A stretch of DNA of 64,000 nt from Streptomyces sp. A1277 (GCF_004795015.1 NZ_SSBI01000023.1:1-64000); one strand, 5' to 3'; positions 51,107 to 59,971 are shown, numbered from the stretch's first letter. A program made the numbers and translations. Notes: a model not told the origin generated them from the letters alone.

Positions 51107-51736
51107 TCACCAACCGGTGCGGGGCGCGGGGACGCGGCTGCGTACGATGTGGTCGACCAGGCCGTAGGTCAGGGCGCCCTCCGCGTCGAGGATGAGGTCG
51201 CGCTCGGTGTCCCGGGCGACCTCTTCGGCGGTGTGCCCCGTGTGACGGGCCAGCATGCCGGCCATCGTCTCGCGCATCCGGGCCAGTTCCCGCGCCTCGA
51301 TCTCCAGGTCGGACGGCTGCCCCTGGACGGGCTCGGCCAGCCCCGGCTGGCTCACCACCACCCGGGCGCCGGGCAGCATGTGCCGCCGCCCCGGGGCGCC
51401 CGCGGCGAGCAGCACGGCCGCGCCGGCGCTCGCCCGGCCGAGGCAGAAGGTCTCCACCTCGCAGTTCAGGAAGGCCATCGTGTCGTAGAGCGTGGTCATC
51501 GCGCCGAACGAGCCGCCCGGCGAGTTGATGTACAGCGAGACGGGCCGGCCGGGCGCGTCGTGCTCCAGGTACATCAGCTGCGCGACCAGGTCGTTGGCCG
51601 CCGTGTCGTCCAGCGCCGTGCCGAGGAAGACGACGCGCTCGGCCAGCAGCTTGGAGTACGGGTCGAGGGTCCGGGACCCCTGGGAGGTGCGCTCGGTGAA
51701 CTCGGGCAGGACATGACGGGCGGCGGGACGGTGCAA
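51107..51736 (-). CDS. ClpP-family protein with degenerate active site
   Basis: 209 residues from a TTG with AAAGG upstream. The ClpP fold is clear: 'VFLGTALDDTAANDLVAQLM', 'PVSLYINSPGGSFGAMTTLY', 'DTERDLILDAEGALTYGLVD'. The usual M/L-I-H-Q-P motif reads VVVSQP, so the catalytic His is Ser129. The nucleophile region reads GRASAGAAVLL, giving Ala at the Ser position in an ungapped alignment (Ser103 is one residue off). Asp180 is kept. It may be a ClpR-like structural subunit or have altered activity. Divergent from an orphan antitoxin. Confidence 0.85.
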   Translation of the reverse strand: MHRPAARHVLPEFTERTSQGSRTLDPYSKLLAERVVFLGTALDDTAANDLVAQLMYLEHDAPGRPVSLYINSPGGSFGAMTTLYDTMAFLNCEVETFCLGRASAGAAVLLAAGAPGRRHMLPGARVVVSQPGLAEPVQGQPSDLEIEARELARMRETMAGMLARHTGHTAEEVARDTERDLILDAEGALTYGLVDHIVRSRVPAPRTGW

Positions 51737-51799
51737 GGCGGGGCCTTTCCTCCGGCTGCGCGGACCCCATGGGGTGCCCGCGCACGCTTCCGTAAAAAA

Positions 51800-51814
51800 T
51801 GTACAGGACGTACA
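51800..51814. promoter_or_regulatory. YefM-type operator between clpP-like and antitoxin genes
   Basis: TGTACAGGACGTACA: perfect TGTAC/GTACA inverted repeat with 5-bp centre, containing the TGTACA hexamer known as the recognition core of YefM. A TATGAT -10 box (51821-51826) lies 7 bp before the antitoxin ATG, which makes that transcript leaderless and places the operator at the -20 region. Confidence 0.7.
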
Positions 51815-51832
51815 GAAGGTTATGATGGGAGC

Positions 51833-52117
51833 ATGGCCTACGAGATTCCGGTGACGCAAGCCCGTGCTGAACTCGCCGAACTGATCAACCGAGTCGTCTA
51901 CGGCGGCGAGCGCGTGGTCGTGACGCGGCACGGAAAACCGCTCGTCGCCCTCGTATCGGCCGCTGACCTGGAACGACTCGAGAAGGACGAGGCGGCGGAG
52001 CAGGAGCAGGTGATCAGCTCGGTCTCCTCGATCGGCTCCACCGCGTCCGCTCCCGGCGAACGGCACCGCTTCGGCATCGCCGCCGAACACCGCGGGCACC
52101 ACGGCCCCGACGCCTGA
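51833..52117 (+). CDS. Orphan Phd/YefM-family antitoxin
   Basis: 94 residues. Phd/YefM DNA-binding domain at residues 1-50: 'YEIPVTQARAELAELINRVV', 'GGERVVVTRHGKPLVALVSA', 'ADLERLEKDEA'. The C-terminal tail is acidic then His/Gly-rich, as expected of an unstructured toxin-binding tail. No RelE/YoeB/Doc toxin gene follows; the next gene is a convergent acyltransferase. Transcript probably leaderless. Shares its promoter region with the divergent ClpP-like gene. Confidence 0.9.
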   Translation: MAYEIPVTQARAELAELINRVVYGGERVVVTRHGKPLVALVSAADLERLEKDEAAEQEQVISSVSSIGSTASAPGERHRFGIAAEHRGHHGPDA

Positions 52118-52287
52118 CCGCCGGCGCGGTGCCGCGCGCCCGGAGCGCGGCTCAGGCCGCCCGGACGCGCTCCTCCAGCGCCCGGGAGCAGGGCCCCGGG
52201 GCGGCCGGCCGGATCAGCTCGGCCGCGCCGCAGCCCGAGCGCGTCCGAGGCCCCGAGCAGCGAGGTTCCCCGATCGCGAATCCGCCC

Positions 52288-53001
52288 TCAGCGTCGCAGC
52301 TTCGGGAACCTGCCCGGCTGCTGCGCCTGCGCTGACTCCTTCACCTTGACCGCGTACTCGTCGACGTACTCCTGGCCGGAGAGGCCGAGGATCGCGTACA
52401 TGATCTCGTCGGTCACCGCCCGGATCGCCGCCTTCTCGTTCTCCAGACCGGCGTAGCGCGAGAAGTCCAGCGGTTCGCCGAAGCGGATGGTGACCTGCTT
52501 GATGCGGGGGAGGACCTTGCCGGGGGGCTGGATCTCGAACGTGCCGACCATGGCGCACGGCACCACCGGCACCTGGGCCCGGATGGCCATGACCGCCACC
52601 CCGACCTTGCCCTTGTACAGCCGGCCGTCGTGCGAGCGCGTCCCCTCCGGATAGATGCCCAGCAACTCGCCCCGGCCCAGCACCCCGAGCCCTTCGCGGA
52701 TCGCCGCCTGCCCCGCCTCCTTGCCCGACCGGTCCACCGGGATCTGCCCGGCGCTGCGGAAGAACGCTGCGGTCAGCCGGCCCTTCACCCCGGGACCGGT
52801 GAAGTACTCCGCCTTGGCGAGGAAGGTGATGCGCCGCTTGATGATCGCGGGCATCAGGAAGTGGTCGGAGAACGACAGGTGATTGCCGGCGACGATCGCG
52901 GCGCCGTCGTCCGGAATGTGCTCCGCACCCTCGATGACCGGCCGGAACAGCAGCCGCAGCACCGGCCCGAGGACGACGTACTTGAGGACGTAGTAGAACA
53001 C
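52288..53001 (-). CDS. 1-acyl-sn-glycerol-3-phosphate acyltransferase family (PlsC)
   Basis: 237 residues from a GTG with GGAGA upstream. Acyltransferase motifs: 'AIVAGNHLSFSDHFLMPAII' (N-H-x4-D, catalytic His), 'FFRSAGQIPVDRSGKEAGQA', 'LLGIYPEGTRSHDGRLYKGK' (E-G-T-R) and 'VPVVPCAMVGTFEIQPPGK'. One N-terminal hydrophobic helix should attach it to the membrane. It acylates lysophosphatidate or a related acceptor in phospholipid synthesis. Monocistronic. Confidence 0.93.
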   Translation of the reverse strand: MFYYVLKYVVLGPVLRLLFRPVIEGAEHIPDDGAAIVAGNHLSFSDHFLMPAIIKRRITFLAKAEYFTGPGVKGRLTAAFFRSAGQIPVDRSGKEAGQAAIREGLGVLGRGELLGIYPEGTRSHDGRLYKGKVGVAVMAIRAQVPVVPCAMVGTFEIQPPGKVLPRIKQVTIRFGEPLDFSRYAGLENEKAAIRAVTDEIMYAILGLSGQEYVDEYAVKVKESAQAQQPGRFPKLRR

Positions 53002-53128
53002 GGTCTCTCCCCGGTCTGCTGGATCAGCGGGTCAGCGAAGCGACATCCGGACGACCGGCCGCCTCGCGACGGCCGATCGTAGCCCGATGAGACGTGTACC
53101 CCGCGCTCATGCCCGGAAGCCGCAGCCC

Positions 53129-54715
53129 CTACAGCCCCGTGCCGAAGTCCTGGGTCCAGACGATGCCGCCGGAGTTGTCCTGTATGCCCACACCCAGCTC
53201 CTTGAACGCGCAGTTGAGGATGTTCGCGCGGTGGCCGGGGCTGTTCATCCAGGAGTTCATCACGTCGGCGGGCGTGCGCTGTCCCTTGGCGATGTTCTCG
53301 CCGTACGTGCTCCACCGGTAGCCGGTGGCGGTGATCCGGTCGCCGGGGCCCGAGCCGTCCTGCGAGGTGTGCGAGAAGTAGTCGTGCGCGGCCATGTCCT
53401 CGGAATGCCGCTGCGCGGCGGTCGTCAGCTGCGCGTTGGCGCTCACCGGCGCACAGCCTTCCTTGGCGCGTTCGCTGTTGACCAGTGCCAGGACCTGCTG
53501 CGAGTCCGAGGCCGGGCTCGGTGCGGGCGGGGCCGGGGCCGGCCGGGCGGTGTGCGAGGACGGGACCGCCGAGGGGCGTCCGCTCGCGGTGGCCGTCTTC
53601 TTCGGCTTCGGCTTCGCCTTCGTCTTGGTGGCGGTGGGGCTCGCGCTCCTGCTGGGCGACGACGAGGCGGAGGCCGACGGCGAGAGGGAGGGCGACGGGT
53701 CGGACGAGGCCGTCGTGGCGGGGGCGTCGGCCGAAGGGGCGGAGGCCACGCGCGTCGCCTCGTCGCTGTCGCCCGTCGTCAGATGGACGGCCGCGCCCCC
53801 GGTGCCCAGAGCGGCCACCGCGATCACCGAGGCCACCACCGCGTTGCGCCGCCGCCGCCGCGTCTGGTCGCGTCGCAGCTGGGCCCGGCCCGGCCCCGAC
53901 AGCGGCGCGGCGGACGCCACCTCGGCCGGCCGCGCCGTGTGGCCGGCGCCCGCCACCGCGAGCGGCACCAGCGCCAGCCCGACCAGCAGCCCTTCGGCCG
54001 GAACGAGGCCCGAGCCGAACCCCGAGCAGACCGTGCAACCGCGAGCGTGCCGCGCGATGCGTTTGCGCCACAGCGCAGAGGGCGCCCCGTCCCACCCGGC
54101 GAGCATGTCCTCCAGCAGCACACACCGGGGCTGCGCGGCCAGCGCGCCCACCACCACCCGCGCGGTGTCCAGCTGCGCCTTCATCCGCTGCACCCGCACG
54201 GCGGTGTGCTCGGGGGAGAGGTTCAGCGCCGCCGCCACCTCGGCCCGGGACAGTTCCCCGGCCGCCTCCAGCCACCACAACGAGAGCAGTGCCCGGTCGT
54301 CCTCGTCCACCCAGCGCGTAGCCTCGGCGACCTGCCGGCGCTGTCCGGACAGACCGAGCCGCAATATCGTCACGTCGACGAAGTCGGCGCCGGGGTCGGC
54401 GGCATCGGGGCCGGTGCCCAGCGGCTCGGCGGGTATCGGCGCCGTCTGCCGCTCCCGCCAGTGCCCGCGTATCTCGTTCATCGCGATGGCCACCAGCCAC
54501 GAGCGGAACCGTTCCGGCGTCCGCAGGCCGGGCAGCGCACGCAGCATGCGCAGGACGGTCTCCTGCACGACGTCGTCCACGTCCGCGTGGCCGTTCAGCG
54601 CACGCCCGACGATGTTGTACAGCAGCGGCAGATAGGACGCGACGAGTTGGTCCTTGGCGCCGGCGTCCCCGGCCTGCGCCGCCTTGATCAACGCCCTCTC
54701 GCGGTCCTTGCCCAT
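53129..54715 (-). CDS. Sigma-70 family factor fused to zinc-finger, membrane helix and extracellular CAP domain
   Basis: 528 residues. Sigma region 2 at about 15-88 ('ADVDDVVQETVLRMLRAL', 'FRSWLVAIAMNEIRGHW'). Region 4 at about 125-190 ('LSRAEVAAALNLSPEHTAVR'). A zinc-binding H-x3-C-x2-C (HARGCTVC, 223-230) like that of anti-sigma factors. Hydrophobic segments at about 241-257 and 291-310. A Ser/Thr/Pro/Lys linker at 320-404. A CAP/SCP domain at about 405-528 ('VNSERAKEGCAP', 'NSPGHRANILN'). It would be a membrane-tethered sigma factor with an outside CAP module. The start at 54715 is chosen at the sigma domain border. Confidence 0.9.
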   Translation of the reverse strand: MGKDRERALIKAAQAGDAGAKDQLVASYLPLLYNIVGRALNGHADVDDVVQETVLRMLRALPGLRTPERFRSWLVAIAMNEIRGHWRERQTAPIPAEPLGTGPDAADPGADFVDVTILRLGLSGQRRQVAEATRWVDEDDRALLSLWWLEAAGELSRAEVAAALNLSPEHTAVRVQRMKAQLDTARVVVGALAAQPRCVLLEDMLAGWDGAPSALWRKRIARHARGCTVCSGFGSGLVPAEGLLVGLALVPLAVAGAGHTARPAEVASAAPLSGPGRAQLRRDQTRRRRRNAVVASVIAVAALGTGGAAVHLTTGDSDEATRVASAPSADAPATTASSDPSPSLSPSASASSSPSRSASPTATKTKAKPKPKKTATASGRPSAVPSSHTARPAPAPPAPSPASDSQQVLALVNSERAKEGCAPVSANAQLTTAAQRHSEDMAAHDYFSHTSQDGSGPGDRITATGYRWSTYGENIAKGQRTPADVMNSWMNSPGHRANILNCAFKELGVGIQDNSGGIVWTQDFGTGL

Positions 54716-54821
54716 GCTGTGCTCACTCTTCCCGAGTCCTGTTCCGGCTTCACGCACACCTGGGAGATGCGGCCCGGCGGGGACCATAACAAAAACCGGT
54801 CGATCACTTGTGCGCAACGAG

Positions 54822-54855
54822 GTCCGGCCCCGCCACGTGGGTGGCGGGGCCGGAC
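54822..54855 (-). terminator. Strong terminator hairpin after the GH6 gene
   Basis: Perfect 15-bp arms (54822-54836 and 54841-54855) with a GTGG loop, 27 bp after the GH6 stop on the minus strand. It ends the glycoside hydrolase gene row. Confidence 0.88.
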
Positions 54856-54882
54856 GAGGTCACCGGATCATCCGGCAGGTGT

Positions 54883-57021
54883 TCAGGGCGCGGTGCCCCA
54901 GGAGAGCGCTCCGGCCACGTACACGCCGACCTTCGTCGCGTCGGTGAAGCTGGTGGCGGTCGAGCGGCTGTAGTCGTCCGCCTCGTTGAAGTTGGACCAG
55001 TCGCTCTTGTTCAGCCGCAGCTGCATCTCACCGGTGGAGGCGCCGGCCGCGAGGCTGCCGCTGCCGAAGGAGACCTCCAGGTAGTGGCTGGCACCGGCCT
55101 GCGAACCGCCCGACTTCACGGCGAGCGACAGGTTGCCGCAGCCGATGACCGCGTAGTCGCACGCGGTGCCGAAGGTGGAGGAACCGGCCTCCGGGGTGAA
55201 CCAGTAGCGCAGCTTCACCGTGGACAGGTCCACGGCGGTGCTGCCGGTGTTGACCAGCTGGAGACCCATCCGGATCTGGTTGTCGGTCGCGGAGGAGTCG
55301 TTGTTCTTGTACTGGACCTTCAGGGCTCCCGTTCCGGTACCGCCACCCGCTGAGGTGGTGGCCGAGAGGGCCGAGGAGGCCGCCGAGACGTTACCGGCCG
55401 CGTCCTTCGCCTTGACGGTGTAGCTGTAGGCGGTCGAGGCCGACAGACCCGTGTCCGTGTACGAGGTGGTGGCGGTCGAGCCCACCTTGGTGCCGTTGCG
55501 GTACACGTCGTAGCCGGTCACACCGGTGTTGTCGCTCGACGCGGACCAGGACAGCGAGACGCTGCTGCTGGTCTTCGCCGTCGCCGTCAGGCCGGCCGGC
55601 GCGGTCGGCGCCTGGGTGTCGTCGTTGCCGCCGTTGTTTCCGCCGTCGTCGCCGCCACCGTTGTTGCCGAGCGGCGGGTAGGCGTTGCGCACCAGCTCCT
55701 GGAACTGCGCGGAGAACCAGTGACCCGCGACCGGGGAGTTCGGCAGCGCGCCGGTCATGCTGTTGCCGTTGCGGCCGTTACCGGTGTACGTGGGGTCGCA
55801 CATCCGGTCGAAGCCCTTGCCCTCGTCGTTGTCCTCGGCCTGGCTGCTGCCGTCCGACTCCCCCGGGGGCTTGGCCCACACGTAGGCGTCGATCCCGGCC
55901 TCGGGGGCGGTGGTGGGCCGCTCACCGATGCCGGCACCGCTCTGGTTGCACCAGTTGCCGGCGTGGATGCGCCGGTCGACCCGGCCGCCGTTCACATAGG
56001 CGTCCACGCTGGTCAGCGGGCCCGCGGAGGTCGGCCGTTCGGAGCCGCCCCAGCCGTTGCGGGCCGTGTCGATCAGCATGCCGATGTTGGAGTTGAAGCC
56101 CTCGCTCACCAGCATGGTGCGCAGCGCCTGGGCGAACGACAGCTCATCGGCGTAGTAGTTCCAGTCGACCCACTTGGACTGGCGCACTGTGGTGCCGTTC
56201 ACCGAGTCGGTGATCTTGAAGTTCGGCTCCTTGAGGGCCGAGTAGTTGGCCGTGTTCACGATAAATCCGGTGACGTCGTTCACCGTGGCGCCCTCGGAGG
56301 TGGCCGCCTTCTTGAACTCGGTCGCGGCCGGGCCCATGTTGGTGTCCCAGCCCAGCCAGCCGTGGTGGGCGGCGTCGACGTAGTTGTAGACGTTGGGAAT
56401 GGCACCGAGGGTGTGCAGGGCGTAGCCGACACCCTTCTCGTAGTTGCCGTTCGCCTTCATCGTCGCGCAGGCGTCGGTCGAACCGGCCGTGCCGCCCGCG
56501 TTGGTGACGATGTTGGGCAGCGAGTCGGGCTCGATGATGGTGACGATGCGCAGGCCGGCGTACGCCGGGTCGGCGAGGATCTCGGAGATCGGGTCGATGT
56601 ACTCGTTCTTGTACCGGTCGAGCTCCGTGGGGCCGAGCTCACCGTTGGACGCCAGCGCGGCGCAGTCGCGCCCCGGCAGGTCGTAGATGACGACCTGGAA
56701 GAGGTTGGCGCCCTGGTCGAGGGCGGTGTCCAGGTGCTCGCGCAGGCTCATCGCCCCGGGCGTCCCGTCGATGGCCGCGATGCGGTCCATCCAGACGAAG
56801 GCCGGCGTGTCGGCGATGGCGGCGCCGCCCGGTTCGGCGGCCGCCTTGGCGGACCAGTCGGGGTTCACGTATGCCTTGGCGCCCACGTAGGGGTTGTCGA
56901 CCCGGGCCGCCGCGTCGGCGGTGGTGGGAATGGCCACCGCCAGGGCCGCGCCCATGGCCAGGGCGGAGACTGCTGCCAGCCTCTTGCGTAGCCCGTGCAT
57001 GATGGTGCCTCTGGTACTCAT
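54883..57021 (-). CDS. Secreted GH6 cellulase (exo-type) with FN3 and CBM3
   Basis: 712 residues. Signal peptide at about 1-38 ('RKRLAAVSALAMGAALAVAI', cut after ADA). GH6 domain at about 40-470 with both family signatures: 'VVIYDLPGRDCAALASNGE' (catalytic Asp) and 'IVTIIEPDSLPNIV'. A Gly/Asn linker, an FN3 module (about 478-560) and a C-terminal CBM3 (about 565-712, 'ALKVQYKNNDSSATDNQIRM') follow. The domain is long with extra loops, as in bacterial cellobiohydrolases. Last of three cellulolytic genes; two large hairpins lie in its leader. Confidence 0.95.
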   Translation of the reverse strand: MSTRGTIMHGLRKRLAAVSALAMGAALAVAIPTTADAAARVDNPYVGAKAYVNPDWSAKAAAEPGGAAIADTPAFVWMDRIAAIDGTPGAMSLREHLDTALDQGANLFQVVIYDLPGRDCAALASNGELGPTELDRYKNEYIDPISEILADPAYAGLRIVTIIEPDSLPNIVTNAGGTAGSTDACATMKANGNYEKGVGYALHTLGAIPNVYNYVDAAHHGWLGWDTNMGPAATEFKKAATSEGATVNDVTGFIVNTANYSALKEPNFKITDSVNGTTVRQSKWVDWNYYADELSFAQALRTMLVSEGFNSNIGMLIDTARNGWGGSERPTSAGPLTSVDAYVNGGRVDRRIHAGNWCNQSGAGIGERPTTAPEAGIDAYVWAKPPGESDGSSQAEDNDEGKGFDRMCDPTYTGNGRNGNSMTGALPNSPVAGHWFSAQFQELVRNAYPPLGNNGGGDDGGNNGGNDDTQAPTAPAGLTATAKTSSSVSLSWSASSDNTGVTGYDVYRNGTKVGSTATTSYTDTGLSASTAYSYTVKAKDAAGNVSAASSALSATTSAGGGTGTGALKVQYKNNDSSATDNQIRMGLQLVNTGSTAVDLSTVKLRYWFTPEAGSSTFGTACDYAVIGCGNLSLAVKSGGSQAGASHYLEVSFGSGSLAAGASTGEMQLRLNKSDWSNFNEADDYSRSTATSFTDATKVGVYVAGALSWGTAP

Positions 57022-57044
57022 TGCGGCTCCGTGCTCCTCTCGTA

Positions 57045-57131
57045 CGTCTGCGGAAACTCCCCGCAGACGGGTTCATGGGGGTGCTGCCCGATGGCGGGCA
57101 CAGCGGGGTGAGTGATTGACCCGCCATCGGG
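57045..57131 (-). other. Two large hairpins in the GH48-GH6 intergenic region
   Basis: 57045-57069: 9-bp perfect arms (CGTCTGCGG/CCGCAGACG). 57087-57131: 12-bp perfect arms (CCCGATGGCGGG/CCCGCCATCGGG) with a 21-nt loop. Both lie upstream of the GH6 start and could be terminators, attenuators or mRNA-processing/stability elements. Confidence 0.75.
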
Positions 57132-57163
57132 AGTGGTGGGGTGGCCGGCGGTGGGTCAGCCGG

Positions 57164-59971
57164 TCAGGGCTCGACTCCCCAGGCCAGGGTTCCGGCGACG
57201 TAGGCGCCCACCTTGGTGGAGTCCGCGTACGCGGTGTTGCCGGCCCGGCTGTAGTCGTCGCTCTCGTCGAAGTTGGACCAGTCGCTCTTGTTCAGGCGCA
57301 GTTGGAGCTCGCCCGTGGACGCGCCGGCGGCCAGGGTGCCCGCCCCGCCGGTGAAGCCGACTTCCAGGTAGCGGTCGGCGCCGGTCTTCGGACTGGGGAC
57401 GGCGACCACCGTGTGCGTGATGTTGGACGAGCCGAGCGCGGCGTAGTCGCAGTAAGTGCCGAACGTGCTCGGGCCGCCGTCGGCGGTGAACCAGTACCGC
57501 ACCTTCACCGTCGTCAGGTCGATCGGCGCGCTGCCGGTGTTCACCACTTGCAGGCCCAGCCGGATCTGGTTGTCGCCGGTGGCGGAGTCGGCGTTCTTGT
57601 ACTGGACCTTCACCGCGCCGGTCCCCGTCGAGCCGCCCGTCTTCGTGGTGGCGAGGACCGCGTCCGACAGCGCCGAGGTGTTGCCGCCGGCGTCCCGCGC
57701 CGCGACCGCGTAGGTGTACTCGGTGCCCGCGGCGAGCCCGGTGTCGGTGAACGTCCGCCCGGTCGCGTTGCCCGCCAGCACACCGTTGCGGTACACGTCG
57801 TACCCGGTCACCGCGACGTTGTCGGTGGAGGCCGACCAGGAGAGCGAGACGCTGTCCTTGGTGGTCGCGGTCACCGTGAGGCCCGCAGGGGAGGTCGGGG
57901 GCTCGGTGTCGCCGCCCGGCTCACCGCCGCCGCCCTCCACCAGCAGCTCCGCGTAGATCGCGAAGGCGAGCGCGAGCGCGGCCTGCGCCCAGAACCGGTG
58001 GTAGGTGAACGTGGGGGCGTCACCGCCGTCGAGGTACGCCTGCACCTTCGGCCAGTCCGGGTCGTCCTTGTACCAGCTGCGGATGCCGATGAAGGTCGAA
58101 CCGGGCCGGATCGGGTCGCCGTTGGGCATGGTGCCCGACCAGCCGGACGGGATGTACACCTCGTCGTCGAACCGGTTGTAGTCCTTGCGGGTCTCGGGCA
58201 CCGAGATGCCCTTGTCCGTGGTGTTCAGCGCCATCGCGTCCAGCAGCGCCTTCGCCAGCGCCGCCGCGTCCTCGTCACCCGACTTGGCGGCGTAGTAGGT
58301 GAGCGTCTTGACGTACGCGGCTCCCACACCGACGTCGTTGGCGTAGTCCACGACCGAGACGTGCAGACCGGCGTTGTCACCGGGCGAGGCCGCGTTCCAG
58401 GTGTCCGGCCGGCCCGTCCAGTTCAGGGTGGAGGGGAAGCGGAAGCTGCCGTCGGCGCCCACCGTCGTCTCGCTCGACGCCCAGGCGACCCACTTGGACA
58501 GCACCGCCTCGGCGGTCGCGTTGCCGGTGACGTAGTAGTACGCGGCGACCCGCTCCATGCCCCATGCCTGGAAGCCGAACCAGTTGTTGCTCGCCGGGTC
58601 GTGGTAGACCGGCTGCCAGTCGTACGCCATTCCGTAGAAGGTCGGCGTCCCGGCCGGCGGCTGACTGTAGCTGCCCTCCCAGCTGTTGGTGCAGCCGCCC
58701 GCGAGTGCGCCCTCGCTGGACTGGAGCCAGGTCAGGAACTCCAGCTGCCGGGTCAGGCTCTTGGACCAGTCCGACTTGGCGGTCGCGGACTTCGGGGTGA
58801 GCGAGGGCACGTTGGACAGCGCCCACGCGGCCAGTGGGTTCTGGTAGCCCTGGTGCGAGGCACCGTCACCGATGCGCCACGCCCAGCCGCCACCGCTGCC
58901 CGCCGCGGCCCCGCCCCAGGCGTAGTACCAGGACAGCAGGTAGTGCTGGGAGTCCCGGCCCGATGCGGCGGGGCAGGAGTTCGGGTCGGTGCAGCCGCCG
59001 ATCCGCTTGAAGTACTTGTCGAACATGGCGTACCGCAGGTAGTCGCCCATCTTGGCGGCCTTCGCCACCGAGGCCGCGACCTGGCTCTCCTTGCCCTGCT
59101 CCGAGGCCCAGCGGTACGCCCAGTAGGCAGCCTGCACCGCGCGGGCGTCGGCGTCCGGCGCGTTGGTGTACTTCCACTGCTTGGCGTAGCTGGAGTCCCC
59201 GACGAACAGGTCGAGATACCCGTTGGGGCCGCCGTACTCGAAGAGGTCGGTGGTCGGCTGCGGGACGGTCTCCCACACCGACTCCTGCGCACCGCGCTGG
59301 TAGGTGTTGAGGAAGGAGGCGCCGGCGCCCGGCCCGGACTCGCCGCCGGTGCCCGGCTTGTTGCCGTAGCCGTAGACGTTGTCCAGGTCCATCAGCCAGT
59401 GCATGCCGTAGACGTCCATCGTCCCGTAGGACGAAGCGAGTTCGGACGAAAGGGGGTCGGTGCCCACCGGGACCGTGCCGTCCAGGGCGGAGGGGTAGCC
59501 ATCGGGCAGCGGGTGCTCCGGCGCGTAGGTCGCGGGCGCCGAGGGGTTGTACGAATCGCTGGTGGACTGGTCGGCGTGCTGCGGGATGATGGTCTTCTCC
59601 GCCACCGCCCAGGCCGCGTTGAAGGGTGCCCAGTCACCCGTCACCCGGCCGTACGCCGCCTCCAGCCACATCCAGAAGCTGACGGCCTCGGACGTGGTCT
59701 GGTGGCCGTGGTCGGGTGCCTCGACCATCAGGGTCTCGACCGAGTGGTACGGGAGACCGTCGGGGCTGAAGTAGCCGTTGGCCGCCGCCTTGATCTTGCC
59801 GTACTGGGTGAGGAATGCCTGCGTGTACGGGTCGTCGGCCGCGGCGGTGGCCCGGGCGCCGTTGCCGGCCTTCGCCGAGGCGGGCTCGGCGACGGCGGTG
59901 CCCTGCGCCAGGCCCAGGGCCAGCACGCTGCCGCCCAGAGCGCTGCTGAACGTTCTCCGTGATATCGACAC
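57164..59971 (-). CDS. Secreted GH48 cellulase with FN3 and CBM3
   Basis: 935 residues from a GTG with GGAGG upstream. An N-terminal twin-Arg 'SRRTFSSALGGSVLALGLA' suggests export by the Tat route. GH48 domain at about 45-685 ('YFSPDGLPYHSVETLMVEAP', 'QTTSEAVSFWMWLEAAYGRV', 'HWLMDLDNVYGYG'), FN3 at about 693-782, and CBM3 at about 787-935 ('AVKVQYKNADSATGDNQIRL'). GH48 enzymes are reducing-end processive cellobiohydrolases. Lies between GH10 and GH6 on the same strand. Confidence 0.96.
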   Translation of the reverse strand: MSISRRTFSSALGGSVLALGLAQGTAVAEPASAKAGNGARATAAADDPYTQAFLTQYGKIKAAANGYFSPDGLPYHSVETLMVEAPDHGHQTTSEAVSFWMWLEAAYGRVTGDWAPFNAAWAVAEKTIIPQHADQSTSDSYNPSAPATYAPEHPLPDGYPSALDGTVPVGTDPLSSELASSYGTMDVYGMHWLMDLDNVYGYGNKPGTGGESGPGAGASFLNTYQRGAQESVWETVPQPTTDLFEYGGPNGYLDLFVGDSSYAKQWKYTNAPDADARAVQAAYWAYRWASEQGKESQVAASVAKAAKMGDYLRYAMFDKYFKRIGGCTDPNSCPAASGRDSQHYLLSWYYAWGGAAAGSGGGWAWRIGDGASHQGYQNPLAAWALSNVPSLTPKSATAKSDWSKSLTRQLEFLTWLQSSEGALAGGCTNSWEGSYSQPPAGTPTFYGMAYDWQPVYHDPASNNWFGFQAWGMERVAAYYYVTGNATAEAVLSKWVAWASSETTVGADGSFRFPSTLNWTGRPDTWNAASPGDNAGLHVSVVDYANDVGVGAAYVKTLTYYAAKSGDEDAAALAKALLDAMALNTTDKGISVPETRKDYNRFDDEVYIPSGWSGTMPNGDPIRPGSTFIGIRSWYKDDPDWPKVQAYLDGGDAPTFTYHRFWAQAALALAFAIYAELLVEGGGGEPGGDTEPPTSPAGLTVTATTKDSVSLSWSASTDNVAVTGYDVYRNGVLAGNATGRTFTDTGLAAGTEYTYAVAARDAGGNTSALSDAVLATTKTGGSTGTGAVKVQYKNADSATGDNQIRLGLQVVNTGSAPIDLTTVKVRYWFTADGGPSTFGTYCDYAALGSSNITHTVVAVPSPKTGADRYLEVGFTGGAGTLAAGASTGELQLRLNKSDWSNFDESDDYSRAGNTAYADSTKVGAYVAGTLAWGVEP

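Noticed and set aside
51041..51832. Long in-frame extension of the antitoxin
   Set aside because: It is antisense to the ClpP-like gene; the ATG at 51833 follows a -10 box and begins the Phd domain.
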